Shown here: positions 17,188 to 27,566 of the stretch, piece after piece | Position numbering within the stretch: the stretch's first letter is position 1 | How the letters are laid out: the number at the start of each line of letters is the position of its first letter | Assembly (NCBI GenBank): GCA_046331225.1 | Contig: JAXLRF010000007.1 | Location: 186,001-250,000 of the forward strand | Length of the DNA stretch: 64,000 nt | Direction of reading: 5' to 3' | Source: VFMC01 sp046331225 | GTDB lineage: Bacteria > Actinomycetota > Acidimicrobiia > Acidimicrobiales > Ilumatobacteraceae | The notes under the pieces: generated by a model | Seen by the model: only the letters and a program-made list of their open reading frames with translations | What the model was told of the DNA's origin: nothing | Databases searched by the model: none | Program-made: the position numbers and the translations under genes

Positions 17188-19632
17188 GGGCACGGGCATC
17201 CAGCCGAGCACCAGCTGGGTGACCTTCACGTCGTTCTTCTCGAGCGGCACGGTCACCGTCTCGATCTGCTTCGCCACGGCGGCCCACCGCACGTCGATCT
17301 CGGTGACCTCGTTCTCGAGGTCGCCCTGCAGCTCGATCAGCTGGTCGCTGAGCGACTGCACCTTGTCCTGCGCGGCGTCGAGCCGAGCACCGGCGGTCGA
17401 GCTCTGGCGGCGCTTGGTGGCGGCCTTGTTGATCGAGCCGAACACGCCGCCGCGTCGGCGCCCGCCGAAGATGCCGCCGAGCACGCTGCCGACGGTGGAG
17501 AGCACCTCTTCGTTGCGCTTGCCCTCGCGTTCTTCCTTCAGCACGTCGGCGCGGTTCTCGGCGGTGCGCAGTTGTTCGCGCAGCCGGTTGAAGCGGGTCT
17601 CGTAGCCGTCCTTCAGCTTCGCGATCTCGGCGTCGGCGCGTTCGTCGGCGGTGGTGGCGCATCGGGTGGCGAACGCCTCCGGGGTCTCGCCGGGGCGGGC
17701 CACCAGCCTGAGCTCGCGGTTCGCGAGCAGTTCGAGCTGGCGCGACCGGACGAGCTGGTCGACGAGGTCGCGCTGCAGCTTGGTCCAGAAGGTCTTGGTG
17801 CCGATCTTCGACCCGGGCAGCACGTAGGTGACCCCGACCGGCGCCTCGGTGCGCAGGTCGCGTTCGTCGTGGTCGACCGCAGCGGCGAGCGACACGTCGA
17901 GCAGCTCGGGCAGCGGCGTGAGCACCAGCTCGTACTCCTCGTCGTGCACCAGGTCGGCCGTCTCGTCGTCGAACCGCGCGGCGATGCGCGCCACCGCGGC
18001 GGCCTGCAACCGTGTGCCACGCGGGTCGCCGCCGGCCGCGGCGAGCCACGGGGCGGCCACGTCGATCCATCGCACCGGCACGCCGTCGGCCACCTTCGGC
18101 GCGAGGGCGGTGGCGTCGGGGTCGAGCGCGGGCGATGCCGGCAGCGGTGCCGTGGGTGCGGGCATCGCCGGACCGCTGGGCGGTGCGAACCCGCCGGCTG
18201 TCGGCGCCGCAGCGGGCGCGGCCGGGGCGACGGGCGCGGTCTCGGCGGTGGCCGCCTTGTGATCGGCCATCAGCGACGCGATCTGGTCGCGGGTGAGCGG
18301 GCCGCGCAGGTAGCTCATCGCCCACCGCGTGGTGAACAGCTCGGGCTGGTCCTTGCCGGCGCGCTTCAGCACGAACTGTCGCTTGCCGAGGCCGCTGATC
18401 GTGTCGCTCACGGCGGCGACGTCGACACCACCCGAGGCAGCGCTCATCCCGTCGAGCAGGCGCATCTTGTCGCGGTCGGTCTGCAGCCGGCCGATCATCC
18501 AGGTGCCGGCGTTCGACAGCGCCTTGTAGTCGATGTCGACCGGGTTCTGGGTGCTGAGCACCACGCCCACGCCGAACGCTCGCGCCTGCTTCATCAGCGT
18601 CATGATCGGCTTCTTCGTGGGCGGGGCGGCGGTGGGCGGCAGGTAGCCGGCGACCTCGTCCATGTACAGCAGCGCGCGCAGGTCGGTGGTGCCACTCTGG
18701 CGGCGCATCCAGGTGATCAGCTTCGACAGCACGAGCGTGGTGACGAACTGGCGCTCCTCGTCGCTCAGGTGCGCGGTGGTGACGATCGCGCAGCGCGGCC
18801 GCCCGTCGGGCGTGTGCAGCAACGTGTCCATGTCGAGCGGCTGCCCGCTCATCCACGCGCCGAAGCTCGGCGAGGCGAGCAGGCCGTTGAGCCGCATCGC
18901 GAACGCGGTGCGGTCCTTCGGCGGGAAGAACGAGTCGAGCTCGAACACGCCGAGCTTGCGGATCGGCGGGGTGAGCGCCATGCCGACCAGCGTGGGCAGG
19001 TCGAGGCTGCGGCCCTGGGTCCACTCGTTGAGGATCAGGTTCGACAGCAGGATGTGCTCGCGGCTCGACAGCGGGTCGGCCTCGATGCCGACCAGGCCGA
19101 GCAGGCCGCTGACGTACCCCTCGATCTCGTCGCCGACGGTCTCGTGGTCGGCCATGTCGGGTGGTGCCTGCAGCGAGCCGACGATGTTGACGCCGACGCC
19201 ACCGGCCGAGCCGGGGGTGTAGATCGTGAACTCGACCTTCGAGCGCAGCTCGGCGATCGCCGCGCCCCCGAGGCCCCAGCCCTCGAGGCCGGTGCGCCAC
19301 GCGTCGGCCTGCGCGCTGGCGAAGTCGTGCACGCTCTGGCCGGCCTTGGCCGCGTCGCCCTCGTTGACCCACGGCTCGAAGTCGGCCGGCGCGAGGTTCG
19401 GGAACGTGAGGCACAGGTTGGTCAGGTCGCCCTTCGGGTCGATCAGCAGCGCGGGCACCCCGGCGCGGAGCGCCTCCTCGATGAGCACGATGCCGAGGCC
19501 GGTCTTGCCCGATCCGGTCATGCCGACGATCACGCCGTGGGTGGTGAGGTCGCCGGACGCCACGAGCGTGTTCGTCTCGTTGCGCTGCTTGGTGGCGGGG
19601 TCGATCTGCCCGCCGAGGAGGAAGTCAGCCAT
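17185..19632 (-). CDS. HerA-like (DUF853) ATPase
   Basis: 815 aa. Walker A GMTGSGKTGLG (Lys43) and Walker B LLYMDEVAGYLPP define a HerA/FtsK-superfamily ATPase. Between them come PALLIDPKGDLTNL and SNLILNEWTQGRSLDL. The middle (about 455-510) is an Ala/Pro-rich linker. The C-terminus contains a long charged coiled coil (ETRFNRLREQLRTAENRADV) followed by a Gly/Arg-rich IFGGRRRGGVFG segment that may insert in or contact a membrane. Members without NurA nearby have unclear roles in DNA or protein translocation. A TACTGT hexamer precedes the ATG by eight bases. Confidence 0.85.
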   Translation of the reverse strand: MADFLLGGQIDPATKQRNETNTLVASGDLTTHGVIVGMTGSGKTGLGIVLIEEALRAGVPALLIDPKGDLTNLCLTFPNLAPADFEPWVNEGDAAKAGQSVHDFASAQADAWRTGLEGWGLGGAAIAELRSKVEFTIYTPGSAGGVGVNIVGSLQAPPDMADHETVGDEIEGYVSGLLGLVGIEADPLSSREHILLSNLILNEWTQGRSLDLPTLVGMALTPPIRKLGVFELDSFFPPKDRTAFAMRLNGLLASPSFGAWMSGQPLDMDTLLHTPDGRPRCAIVTTAHLSDEERQFVTTLVLSKLITWMRRQSGTTDLRALLYMDEVAGYLPPTAAPPTKKPIMTLMKQARAFGVGVVLSTQNPVDIDYKALSNAGTWMIGRLQTDRDKMRLLDGMSAASGGVDVAAVSDTISGLGKRQFVLKRAGKDQPELFTTRWAMSYLRGPLTRDQIASLMADHKAATAETAPVAPAAPAAAPTAGGFAPPSGPAMPAPTAPLPASPALDPDATALAPKVADGVPVRWIDVAAPWLAAAGGDPRGTRLQAAAVARIAARFDDETADLVHDEEYELVLTPLPELLDVSLAAAVDHDERDLRTEAPVGVTYVLPGSKIGTKTFWTKLQRDLVDQLVRSRQLELLANRELRLVARPGETPEAFATRCATTADERADAEIAKLKDGYETRFNRLREQLRTAENRADVLKEEREGKRNEEVLSTVGSVLGGIFGGRRRGGVFGSINKAATKRRQSSTAGARLDAAQDKVQSLSDQLIELQGDLENEVTEIDVRWAAVAKQIETVTVPLEKNDVKVTQLVLGWMPVP

Positions 19633-19640
19633 CGGGGCGC

Positions 19641-19646
19641 ACAGTA
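19641..19646 (-). promoter_or_regulatory. -10 hexamer TACTGT of the HerA-like gene
   Basis: On the minus strand TACTGT is eight bases before the ATG at 19632; the spacer has no Shine-Dalgarno. Confidence 0.45.
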
Positions 19647-19684
19647 CCCGCCCGCCCCGTGACGATCCGGGCCGCCTCGCTGCC

Positions 19685-19690
19685 TACAGT
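19685..19690 (+). promoter_or_regulatory. -10 hexamer TACAGT of the EthD gene
   Basis: TACAGT is six bases upstream of the ATG at 19697; divergent from the HerA-like promoter only 38 bases away. Confidence 0.45.
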
Positions 19691-19696
19691 GCGGCC

Positions 19697-19978
19697 ATGA
19701 TCCGAGTCAGCGTCCTGTATCCGTCGGCCGAGGGCAGCACCTTCGACCACGACTACTACAAGAACACCCACGTCCCGCTCGCCGCCTCCACGTGGGGTGT
19801 CGGGGCCGAGATCGACAAGGGCGTCAACGGCCCGTACGTCGCCGGTGTGCACTTCTTCTTCGAGACCATGGACCAGTTCCAGGCCGCGATGGGCAACGAG
19901 GGCACCCAGGCCGTGATGGCCGACGTGGCCAACTACACCAACATCCAGCCGGTGATGCAGATCAGCGAGGTCGTCTGA
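19697..19978 (+). CDS. EthD family protein
   Basis: 93 aa, one EthD-type ferredoxin-like (dimeric alpha/beta barrel) domain. Typical are VLYPSAEGSTFDHDYYKNTH with the conserved H-VPL after it, and HFFFETMDQFQAAM in the C-terminal half. EthD was first linked to ethyl tert-butyl ether degradation in Rhodococcus, but most members are small proteins of unknown role. Convergent with the SufR-like regulator, 31 bases apart. Confidence 0.85.
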   Translation: MIRVSVLYPSAEGSTFDHDYYKNTHVPLAASTWGVGAEIDKGVNGPYVAGVHFFFETMDQFQAAMGNEGTQAVMADVANYTNIQPVMQISEVV

Positions 19979-20009
19979 CCTCGTCCGGCCTCGTCGGGCC
20001 GAGGTCCGG

Positions 20010-20639
20010 TCACGCCGGGGTGATGCGATAGGCGCAGCGGTGGTCGCCCGCGAGCACGTGTTGCTCGCGGCGCACCACCACGCCGTCGCCGAGCGCCCGG
20101 CGGAACACCTCGAGCTCGCTGCGGCACAGGCTGTCGCACGACGCGGCCGCGGTGCAGATGGGGCAGTGGTGCTCGACGAGCACGAGGTCGTCGCCGTCCG
20201 GCACCACCTCGGCCACGTAGCCCTCGGCGCTGCGCTGTTCGGCCAGTCGGCGCACACGCACCGCGACGCTGCCCGAACCGAGCGAGGCGCGGTAGGCCTC
20301 GGCCTGCCGTTCGGCTCGTCGCTCGATGACCCGGTCGAGCGCCTCGTCGCCGAGTTCGCTGCGGATCGAGCCGATCAGGTCGACGGTGAGGTCGACGTGA
20401 CGGTCGGGGAACATCGATCCGGCCGCGGGGGTGAGCTGCCACCGAGCGGCCGGACGACCGCGACCCTGGGCGCTGCCCTCGGTGCGGCGGACGAACCCGA
20501 GTTCCTGGAGTTGCTCGAGGTGCTGGCGAACGGCGGTGTCGGTGAGCTCGAACTCGGCAGCGAGCTCGCCCGCGGTGGCCGAATCGACCCGCTTCAACCG
20601 CTCGACCAGACGTCGCTTGGCGTCGGTCATGTCGCTCAT
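20010..20639 (-). CDS. SufR-like iron-sulfur/ArsR-type transcriptional regulator
   Basis: 209 aa. The N-terminal winged helix (SATAGELAAEFELTDTAVRQ, then HLEQLQELGFVRR) is of the ArsR/DeoR type. The C-terminal half holds five cysteines: Cys159, Cys162, Cys168, Cys172 and Cys202. The first four lie in HHCPICTAAASCDSLC and the last in DHRCAYRI. This pattern resembles SufR-type regulators that bind an Fe-S cluster. An Met nine bases downstream (20630) could also start translation. A TAAGCT hexamer eight bases before 20639 overlaps a TTACCGA dyad, which suggests autoregulation. The adjacent PLP genes are candidate targets; no suf operon is in the window. Confidence 0.78.
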   Translation of the reverse strand: MSDMTDAKRRLVERLKRVDSATAGELAAEFELTDTAVRQHLEQLQELGFVRRTEGSAQGRGRPAARWQLTPAAGSMFPDRHVDLTVDLIGSIRSELGDEALDRVIERRAERQAEAYRASLGSGSVAVRVRRLAEQRSAEGYVAEVVPDGDDLVLVEHHCPICTAAASCDSLCRSELEVFRRALGDGVVVRREQHVLAGDHRCAYRITPA

Positions 20640-20647
20640 GCGAGGCG

Positions 20648-20681
20648 AGCTTACCGATTCCGCAAGTCGATCCTTCGGTAA
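20648..20681 (-). promoter_or_regulatory. -10 box and TTACCGA dyad upstream of the SufR-like gene
   Basis: TAAGCT (20648-20653, minus strand) is the likely -10. The inverted repeat TTACCGA (20651-20657) / TCGGTAA (20675-20681), with 17 bases between arms, overlaps it and would block transcription if bound. Confidence 0.5.
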
Positions 20682-20762
20682 AGCAGCTCGCCGTCGCCGG
20701 CAGCACCTGCGTGTGAGCTCCCGGGTCGGGCGAACGGAACGGCGTGGGAGTCCGGCCCGGCT

Positions 20763-20777
20763 TTGACAGAATGTCAA
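20763..20777 (+). promoter_or_regulatory. TTGACA-GAA-TGTCAA dyad at the PLP-gene promoter
   Basis: A perfect 6-base inverted repeat covers CAGAAT (20767-20772). CAGAAT lies seven bases before GTG 20780, the same arrangement as CAGAAT in front of dxr and of the CysQ-like gene. Confidence 0.5.
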
Positions 20778-20779
20778 GC

Positions 20780-22300
<1,521 letters not shown>

Positions 22301-22304
22301 GCCG

Positions 22305-23606
22305 GTGGAGCGTCCGCTCGTCGCCGGCTGGCGCTGCGCGGTGTGCGGCGCGCACGTCGACATCGCCACGCCGCTCGCGTGGCGATGCCCTCGGGCGGGC
22401 GACGACCGGCATCACGTGCTCGAGCTGGTGCAGGGCCTCGCCCCGCTGCGCTCGACGGGCGACCCCAACCCGTTCGTCGGGTTCCGGCGGTACCTCGCGT
22501 GGGACTCGTACGCGGCGGCGCTGGGGCTCACCGACGCGGCTCGCGACGCGGTCGTGCGCGACCTCGACCAGCAGGTCGCCGCGGTGGCCGGCACCGGGTT
22601 CCGCACCACGCCGTTCGCTCGAGCCGACGAGCTGAGCGACGCGCTCGGCTTCGCGGTCGACGGCGGTGTCTGGGTGAAGGACGAGACCGCCAACGTCGGT
22701 GCCAGCCACAAGGCGCGGCACCTGTTCACGATCCTGTTGCACCTCGTCACCACCGAGCTCGCGGGTCGCGCGCCGTGGTCGTCGCCGGCCGATCGCCCGC
22801 CGCTCGCGATCGCGTCGTGCGGCAACGCGGCGATCGCGGCCAGCACGCTGGCCGCTGCAGTGGGCTGGCCGATCCGGGTGTTCGTCCCCGAGGCGGCCGA
22901 CCAGGCGGTGGTGACCGTGCTGCACGGCCTGCGCGCCGAGGTGGTGCACTGTCCGAGGCTCGCCAGCGACCCACCCGGCGACCCGTGCGTGCATCGGTTC
23001 CGCGAGGCGGTGGCCGCCGGTGCCGTGCCGTTCGGCGTGCAAGGGCCCGAGAACGCCTGGTGCCTCGACGGTGGACGGACGATCGGCTGGGAGATGGCCC
23101 GGGCGATGGAGGAGGAGCTCGAGGGTCCGCCGTTCGACCGGTTGTTCGTGCAGGTGGGCGGCGGCGCGTTCGCGGCGTGCCTGGCGGCGGGGTTCCGCAT
23201 GAGCGGCATCTCGCCGCGGTTGCACGCCGTACAGACCCGCAGCTGCGCCCCGCTCGAACGGGCGTGGCAACGCTCGTTCGCCGTCGGCGGCCCCAAGGCC
23301 GCTGCTGCGCACTGGACCGAGTGCATGTGGCCGTGGGAGTCGGTGGGCGCGTCGGCGGCCGACGGGATCCTCGACGACGAGACCTACGACTGGCTGCCGG
23401 TGCTCGCGGCGATGGCCGACAGCCACGGCTCGCCGGTGGTGGTGACCGAGGCGCAGGTGCTCGAGGCGAACGACCTGATCGTGCGCCACACCGGCATCGA
23501 CGCGTCGCCCACCGGCACGGCCGGCCTGGCGGGTCTGCTGGCCGTGCGCGACCAGCTCGACGCGAGCGAGCGGGTGGCCGTGGTCGCGAGCGGCGTGCGG
23601 CGCTGA
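22305..23606 (+). CDS. PLP-dependent lyase, threonine synthase/diaminopropionate ammonia-lyase-like
   Basis: 433 aa, GTG start four bases after the preceding stop. The N-terminus has a small zinc-ribbon-like cysteine set (Cys11, Cys14, Cys28), as in threonine synthase-type enzymes. PLP lysine Lys136 lies in NVGASHKARH. SCGNAAIAAS is the substrate-binding loop, and VGGGAFAACLAAG the phosphate-binding glycine loop. The C-terminal HTGIDASPTGTAGLAGL is typical of ammonia-lyase/threonine-synthase relatives. Not homologous enough within the family to name a substrate. Tandem with another type II PLP enzyme, so the two probably act on successive or related amino acids. Confidence 0.75.
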   Translation: MERPLVAGWRCAVCGAHVDIATPLAWRCPRAGDDRHHVLELVQGLAPLRSTGDPNPFVGFRRYLAWDSYAAALGLTDAARDAVVRDLDQQVAAVAGTGFRTTPFARADELSDALGFAVDGGVWVKDETANVGASHKARHLFTILLHLVTTELAGRAPWSSPADRPPLAIASCGNAAIAASTLAAAVGWPIRVFVPEAADQAVVTVLHGLRAEVVHCPRLASDPPGDPCVHRFREAVAAGAVPFGVQGPENAWCLDGGRTIGWEMARAMEEELEGPPFDRLFVQVGGGAFAACLAAGFRMSGISPRLHAVQTRSCAPLERAWQRSFAVGGPKAAAAHWTECMWPWESVGASAADGILDDETYDWLPVLAAMADSHGSPVVVTEAQVLEANDLIVRHTGIDASPTGTAGLAGLLAVRDQLDASERVAVVASGVRR

Positions 23607-23619
23607 ACGTCGACCCGAG

Positions 23620-25764
23620 TCACCCGATCGTCGGGCACGACGACCCGAGCGCGACCTCGCCGAGATCGACCACGCTGCCGCCGACGGTCCAGAGCATCAC
23701 CTGCCGACTCCCACTGCACACGATCAGTTGCGTGTCGCCGGCCCAGCGCATGGCGAGCGACCCGGACAACTCGCCGAGCGGGTAGCTCGCCACGAGCGTG
23801 CCATCGAGCAATCGCACGACGGGCGTGCTGCGCGACGGGGGCGGCTCGCTGCTCCCGGGCGGATAGGTGCCCAGGGCGATCCGGGTCCCATCAGGCGACA
23901 TCACCGTGTCCTTGCCGTGGGGTGGCAGGGTCGTCGTTCGCAGCAACTGACCTGACGCTCGCGCGTAGACCTGCAGGTCGTACTGGCCACTCGTACCGGT
24001 CTCGAGCGCGACCACCGAACCGTCGCGAGCGACACCGGCGGTCAGCAGGTACGTACCGGTCGTCGGCACGAAGTACACGTCGCCGGTCGCCACGTCCCAC
24101 GTCCACGCGCCGACCGATGCCAACACGCGCCCGTCGTCGAGCTGGGTGATCGTCGTGGGGTTCCCGAGCGGGCTCGGCACGATCGCGCCGTAGGTGAACA
24201 CGGCCCCGTCGAACCGGTAGTAGCGCACCGATGACGTGTTCAGCGACTCGGTGCCGGGCCCGGCGACGAGCAGACCGCTGCAGTCACGGGCGACGACGGG
24301 CGCCTGCCCGTCGACGAACCACGGATCGGTGGCGACGAACTGGTCGCCCGTGATCAGGTCACGGATGCGGATCGAGCCGTTGCGGACCGGGAAGATCAGG
24401 AGGTCACATGGTGCCTCGGTGTCGATCGGTACCCACGGCACCGTCGTGGTCGTCGTGGTGGAGGTCGACGAGGTGGTCGTCGACTCGAACACCAACGAGG
24501 GCGGTGTCGGTTCGATCGACGAGGGCGGTCCCGGGATCGGAACCGGGGCCGGGGCCGGTGGCACGCCGAGTGACGAGCGACTGTCGTACAGCCGTTGTGG
24601 CGTCGGCAGCACTCGATGCGCCGACGTGCCGGTGAACCACCCGGCGACGTCGACCACGAGGTGGGTGCCGGCGTTGCTGAGCAGGCAGACGTCGCCGTTC
24701 GCGTCGAGCGCCGCGACCACGAGGTTCGCCACGGTCTGACCGGCCGAGTGGTTCAGGTTCGACACGGTCGGCACGTCGCCGCACGGGTACACGGTGACGT
24801 AGCCCGCAGCTCCCGACTCGGTGGCCGTCGCGTTGAGCACCACGGCGGTCGCGCCCGTCGGGACGCCCGCACGACCTGCCACTCGCAGGCGCTGCGGCAC
24901 GTTGCCGGCGAGCGGGTGGGCCGGTCCGCCGAGGCCGAGTCGTGTGTCGAGCACCCGCTCCGGATTGGCCACCAGTTGCAGCCCGGCTCCGTCGCCGACG
25001 GCGGCCGTGGCATCGATCACCAGGTGGGTCGACGTCATCGTGAATACGCACGTGCGCCCCTGCGGGTCGAGATCTGCGAGCACCAGGTTGGGCCGCACGT
25101 CCCGAGCCACGTAGTTGAGGTTCGACGCGGTGGGGCGCGGTTGGTCACACGGGAAGACCGTCGCGAAACCCGGGCCGTCCGGGTCGACCGCCGTGACGTT
25201 GAGCACCGCTGCGCCGGCGTCGGCCGGGATGCCGCCGCGACCGGCCACCTGCACGGTCAGCACGCCGGGGCCGGTCCGTCCGAGTGGTGCGCCGAGTCCC
25301 TCACGAGTGTCGACCAGGCGACGTGGGCTGGCGAGTGGTGAGATCGGGCTGCCCGCCGGCACGTATCCGGCGACATCGACGACGACCTGCGTGTAGGCCG
25401 AGGAGACGATGCAGATCTTGCCGCCCGTGCCCAGCCTGGCCACGACGGCGTTGGGGACGGCAGGCTCGAGCGCGCGGAAGTTGAGGTTCGACGCGGTCGG
25501 GACCGCTTCGCCGCACGGATACACCGTGAGGTAGCCATCGGCCCAGGGCGTCACCGCGGTGACGTTGAGGGTGGCCGCCACGGCGTCGGACGGGATGCCG
25601 GCTCGGCCTGCCACCTGCACCTCGAGCACGCTGCCGGCGAGCAGCGGCCCCGCGGCCGCGGCGACGGCTGCGTCCGGGGCGCCGGCTGAGACCAGTACCG
25701 ACGACAGCGCAGCGGCCGCGGTGATCACCGCGACGGCCCGCCGAGGCATGGTGAGGTGGTCCAT
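23620..25764 (-). CDS. secreted LDTR-repeat protein with C-terminal propeller-like domain (paralogue 2)
   Basis: 714 aa; ATG 25749 is an alternative start. Signal peptide RRAVAVITAAAALSSVLVSA. The first module lacks the LDTR opening and starts directly at VLEVQVAGRAGIPSDAV. Two full modules follow (RRLVDTREGLG and ERVLDTRLGLG) and a fourth LDTR-type motif, QRLYDSRSSLG. Each module carries a cysteine pair about 33 residues apart (TVYPC ... KIC/TC/VC), probably a disulfide. A Pro/Thr linker with a run of Thr (about 400-435) leads to a C-terminal beta-rich domain with repeats such as TITQLDDGRVLASVGAW and VMSPDGTRIALGTY, resembling a propeller. Its four cysteines match those of the paralogues at 44606 and 46787. 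Exported, probably surface-exposed; role unknown. Confidence 0.75.
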   Translation of the reverse strand: MDHLTMPRRAVAVITAAAALSSVLVSAGAPDAAVAAAAGPLLAGSVLEVQVAGRAGIPSDAVAATLNVTAVTPWADGYLTVYPCGEAVPTASNLNFRALEPAVPNAVVARLGTGGKICIVSSAYTQVVVDVAGYVPAGSPISPLASPRRLVDTREGLGAPLGRTGPGVLTVQVAGRGGIPADAGAAVLNVTAVDPDGPGFATVFPCDQPRPTASNLNYVARDVRPNLVLADLDPQGRTCVFTMTSTHLVIDATAAVGDGAGLQLVANPERVLDTRLGLGGPAHPLAGNVPQRLRVAGRAGVPTGATAVVLNATATESGAAGYVTVYPCGDVPTVSNLNHSAGQTVANLVVAALDANGDVCLLSNAGTHLVVDVAGWFTGTSAHRVLPTPQRLYDSRSSLGVPPAPAPVPIPGPPSSIEPTPPSLVFESTTTSSTSTTTTTTVPWVPIDTEAPCDLLIFPVRNGSIRIRDLITGDQFVATDPWFVDGQAPVVARDCSGLLVAGPGTESLNTSSVRYYRFDGAVFTYGAIVPSPLGNPTTITQLDDGRVLASVGAWTWDVATGDVYFVPTTGTYLLTAGVARDGSVVALETGTSGQYDLQVYARASGQLLRTTTLPPHGKDTVMSPDGTRIALGTYPPGSSEPPPSRSTPVVRLLDGTLVASYPLGELSGSLAMRWAGDTQLIVCSGSRQVMLWTVGGSVVDLGEVALGSSCPTIG

Positions 25765-25779
25765 CCCGTCGTACCGGGC

Positions 25780-26301
25780 TCAGGTCACCGGGTTCAGCAG
25801 GCCCGAGTGCACGTCGTACACGAAGCCGCTGATGTGGTCCTTGTACTTCACGAACGGGCTGAGCTGGAGGCGTTTCATGCTCTGGCGCACGTCTGCGTAC
25901 GGGTCGGTGAACGCCTCGAGCGCCCACCACGGGCGGATGCCGACCTCTTCTTCGAGCTCGCGCTTGAAGTCGTCGACGCTCACGCCCTCGAGCCCGCAGT
26001 TGGTGTGGTGGATCAGGATGATCTCCCTGGTGCCGAGGCGGCGCTGGCTCAGCACGAGCGACCGGATCACGTCGTCGGTGACCACGCCGCCGGCGTTGCG
26101 GATGATGTGCGCCTCGCCGTGTTCGAGCCCGAGCATCTCGAAGATGTCCATGCGGCTGTCCATGCAGGCGACGATCGCGAGCTTGCGTCGCGGTCGCACG
26201 TCGAGCGGCGGGTCGCCGAAGTCGCGGTGGTACCCCGCGTTGTTGGCGACGAGCTCGTCGACGTTGGGCGTGAAGTCCTGCGGTTGCTGCGTGTCGGTCA
26301 T
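25780..26301 (-). CDS. beta-class carbonic anhydrase
   Basis: 173 aa. Hydrates CO2 to bicarbonate in the cytoplasm. The zinc site is visible in IVACMDSRMD (Cys plus the Asp-Arg dyad) and LIHHTNCGLEG (His-x2-Cys). RNAGGVVTDDVIRSL is also diagnostic. It belongs to the short, CynT/Rv1284-like group rather than the longer plant-type group. GGAG about ten bases before the ATG serves as Shine-Dalgarno. Shares its strand with the LDTR gene 15 bases downstream but has no obvious functional link to it. Confidence 0.93.
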   Translation of the reverse strand: MTDTQQPQDFTPNVDELVANNAGYHRDFGDPPLDVRPRRKLAIVACMDSRMDIFEMLGLEHGEAHIIRNAGGVVTDDVIRSLVLSQRRLGTREIILIHHTNCGLEGVSVDDFKRELEEEVGIRPWWALEAFTDPYADVRQSMKRLQLSPFVKYKDHISGFVYDVHSGLLNPVT

Positions 26302-26385
26302 CGAAGCGCTCCGAGAGGGTCGGGGCCCGTGAGGGCCGGAGCGGGTCGCCGCCTCTGCGTCCCGCGGTGCGGCCCGAGTCGACGG

Positions 26386-26391
26386 TAGCCT
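26386..26391 (+). promoter_or_regulatory. -10 hexamer TAGCCT of clpP
   Basis: TAGCCT precedes the ATG at 26398 by six bases, implying that clpP is leaderless here. Confidence 0.5.
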
Positions 26392-26397
26392 GCTGCC

Positions 26398-27024
26398 ATG
26401 TCTTCGACCGAAGTGCCCTCCTCGTCGGTGTCCTCGAACATGATCGTCCCGAGTGCGCTCGACCAGGGCTTCGACCCCCGCTCCGACGTCTTCAACCGGC
26501 TCCTCAAGAACCGCGTCGTCATGCTCGGCACCGACGTCAACGACGAGATCGCCAATGCGCTGTGCGCGCAGCTGCTGTATCTCGAGGGTGAGGACCCCAA
26601 CGCCGACATCTGGCTGTACATCAACAGCCCCGGCGGGTCGGTCTACGCCGGTATGGCCATCTACGACACGATGCAGTTCGTGAGCTGCGACGTCGCGACG
26701 GTCTGCATGGGCATGGCGGCCAGCATGGGCCAGTTCCTGCTCACGGCCGGCGCCCCGGGCAAGCGCTACACGCTGCCCAACGCGCGGGTGATGATGCACC
26801 AGCCGCTCGCCGGGCTGCGCGGCCAGGCGGCCGACATCGCGATCCAGGCCGAGCAGCTCGTCTACACCAAGCGCCGCATGGCCGAGCTCACCGCCCACCA
26901 CACCGGTCAGGCCGTCGAGAAGATCCAGGCCGACGCCGAGCGCGACCGCTGGTTCACCGCCGAGGAGGCCAAGGAGTACGGACTCGTCGACAAGGTGATC
27001 GTCAAGCGCGGCGAGATCCGTTGA
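26398..27024 (+). CDS. clpP: ATP-dependent Clp protease proteolytic subunit
   Basis: 208 aa. Serine peptidase forming the barrel of the Clp protease with ClpX/ClpC chaperones. Catalytic Ser109 (GMAASMGQ), His134 (VMMHQPLAG) and the Asp near 183 (AERDRWF) are in place. INSPGGSVYAGMAIYDTM forms the oxyanion region. The N-terminal 20 residues are Ser-rich and would be processed. It stands alone, without clpX or a second clpP alongside; actinobacteria usually encode two or more paralogues, so the partner should be elsewhere. Confidence 0.95.
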   Translation: MSSTEVPSSSVSSNMIVPSALDQGFDPRSDVFNRLLKNRVVMLGTDVNDEIANALCAQLLYLEGEDPNADIWLYINSPGGSVYAGMAIYDTMQFVSCDVATVCMGMAASMGQFLLTAGAPGKRYTLPNARVMMHQPLAGLRGQAADIAIQAEQLVYTKRRMAELTAHHTGQAVEKIQADAERDRWFTAEEAKEYGLVDKVIVKRGEIR

Positions 27025-27059
27025 TCCACTGATCCGCCGATCACCTGACCGGCCGGGCG

Positions 27060-27530
27060 TCAGCCGCCGGTCGTGGTGGGTGCCACCGTCGTCGCCGTGA
27101 CCGGATTGGTCGGCGTCGGCGGGGTGCCGAGCGCCAGGCCGCACTCGGCCTGGGTGTACTGCTGGATGCGCGTGTACGCCGGCTGACCCGCCAGCGCGGC
27201 GCGGGTGGCCTCGTCGATGCTGGCCTGGTCGCCGGGCACCACGGCGTCCGCAGCCTGCAGCGCGGCGATCGCGGTGCGCCACTCCGGCTCGATCGCGGCG
27301 GGGGCGGCGTCGGCGATCGCGGTGTACCGGTCGATGACCGGTTGGACGTCGGCGCCCGTGACGATGCTCGGCGCGCCCAGCGCCTCCAGGTCGGCCGTCA
27401 CCCGCTCGCAGTAGCCGGCCACGGTGGGAGCGGCGTCGTCACTGCAGGCCACCAGACCGCCCGCCGCGGCGAGCGCGAGCAGGGCACCGCACATCAGGGA
27501 CGCGCGGCGAGACGGGGGAGCGGCGGCCAT
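27060..27530 (-). CDS. small lipoprotein, unknown function
   Basis: 156 aa. Signal peptide with lipobox GGLVAC (Cys about 29) and SDD after it. The mature part is helical, with a cysteine pair (GYCERV and EAECGLAL) that may form a disulfide. The tail is Thr/Pro-rich (TTVAPTTTGG). Similar helical lipoproteins are common in actinobacteria without known function. Convergent with clpP, 35 bases from its stop. Confidence 0.7.
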   Translation of the reverse strand: MAAAPPSRRASLMCGALLALAAAGGLVACSDDAAPTVAGYCERVTADLEALGAPSIVTGADVQPVIDRYTAIADAAPAAIEPEWRTAIAALQAADAVVPGDQASIDEATRAALAGQPAYTRIQQYTQAECGLALGTPPTPTNPVTATTVAPTTTGG

Positions 27531-27566
27531 GCGCCCAGTCTCGCGAACGAGCGGCCCGCGCCGGCG

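Noticed and set aside
25749..25764. Leaderless start for the LDTR gene at 25764 using TACGAC
   Set aside because: The hexamer is only three bases from the ATG, outside the 6-8 base spacing of the other genes; the start remains uncertain between 25764 and 25749.
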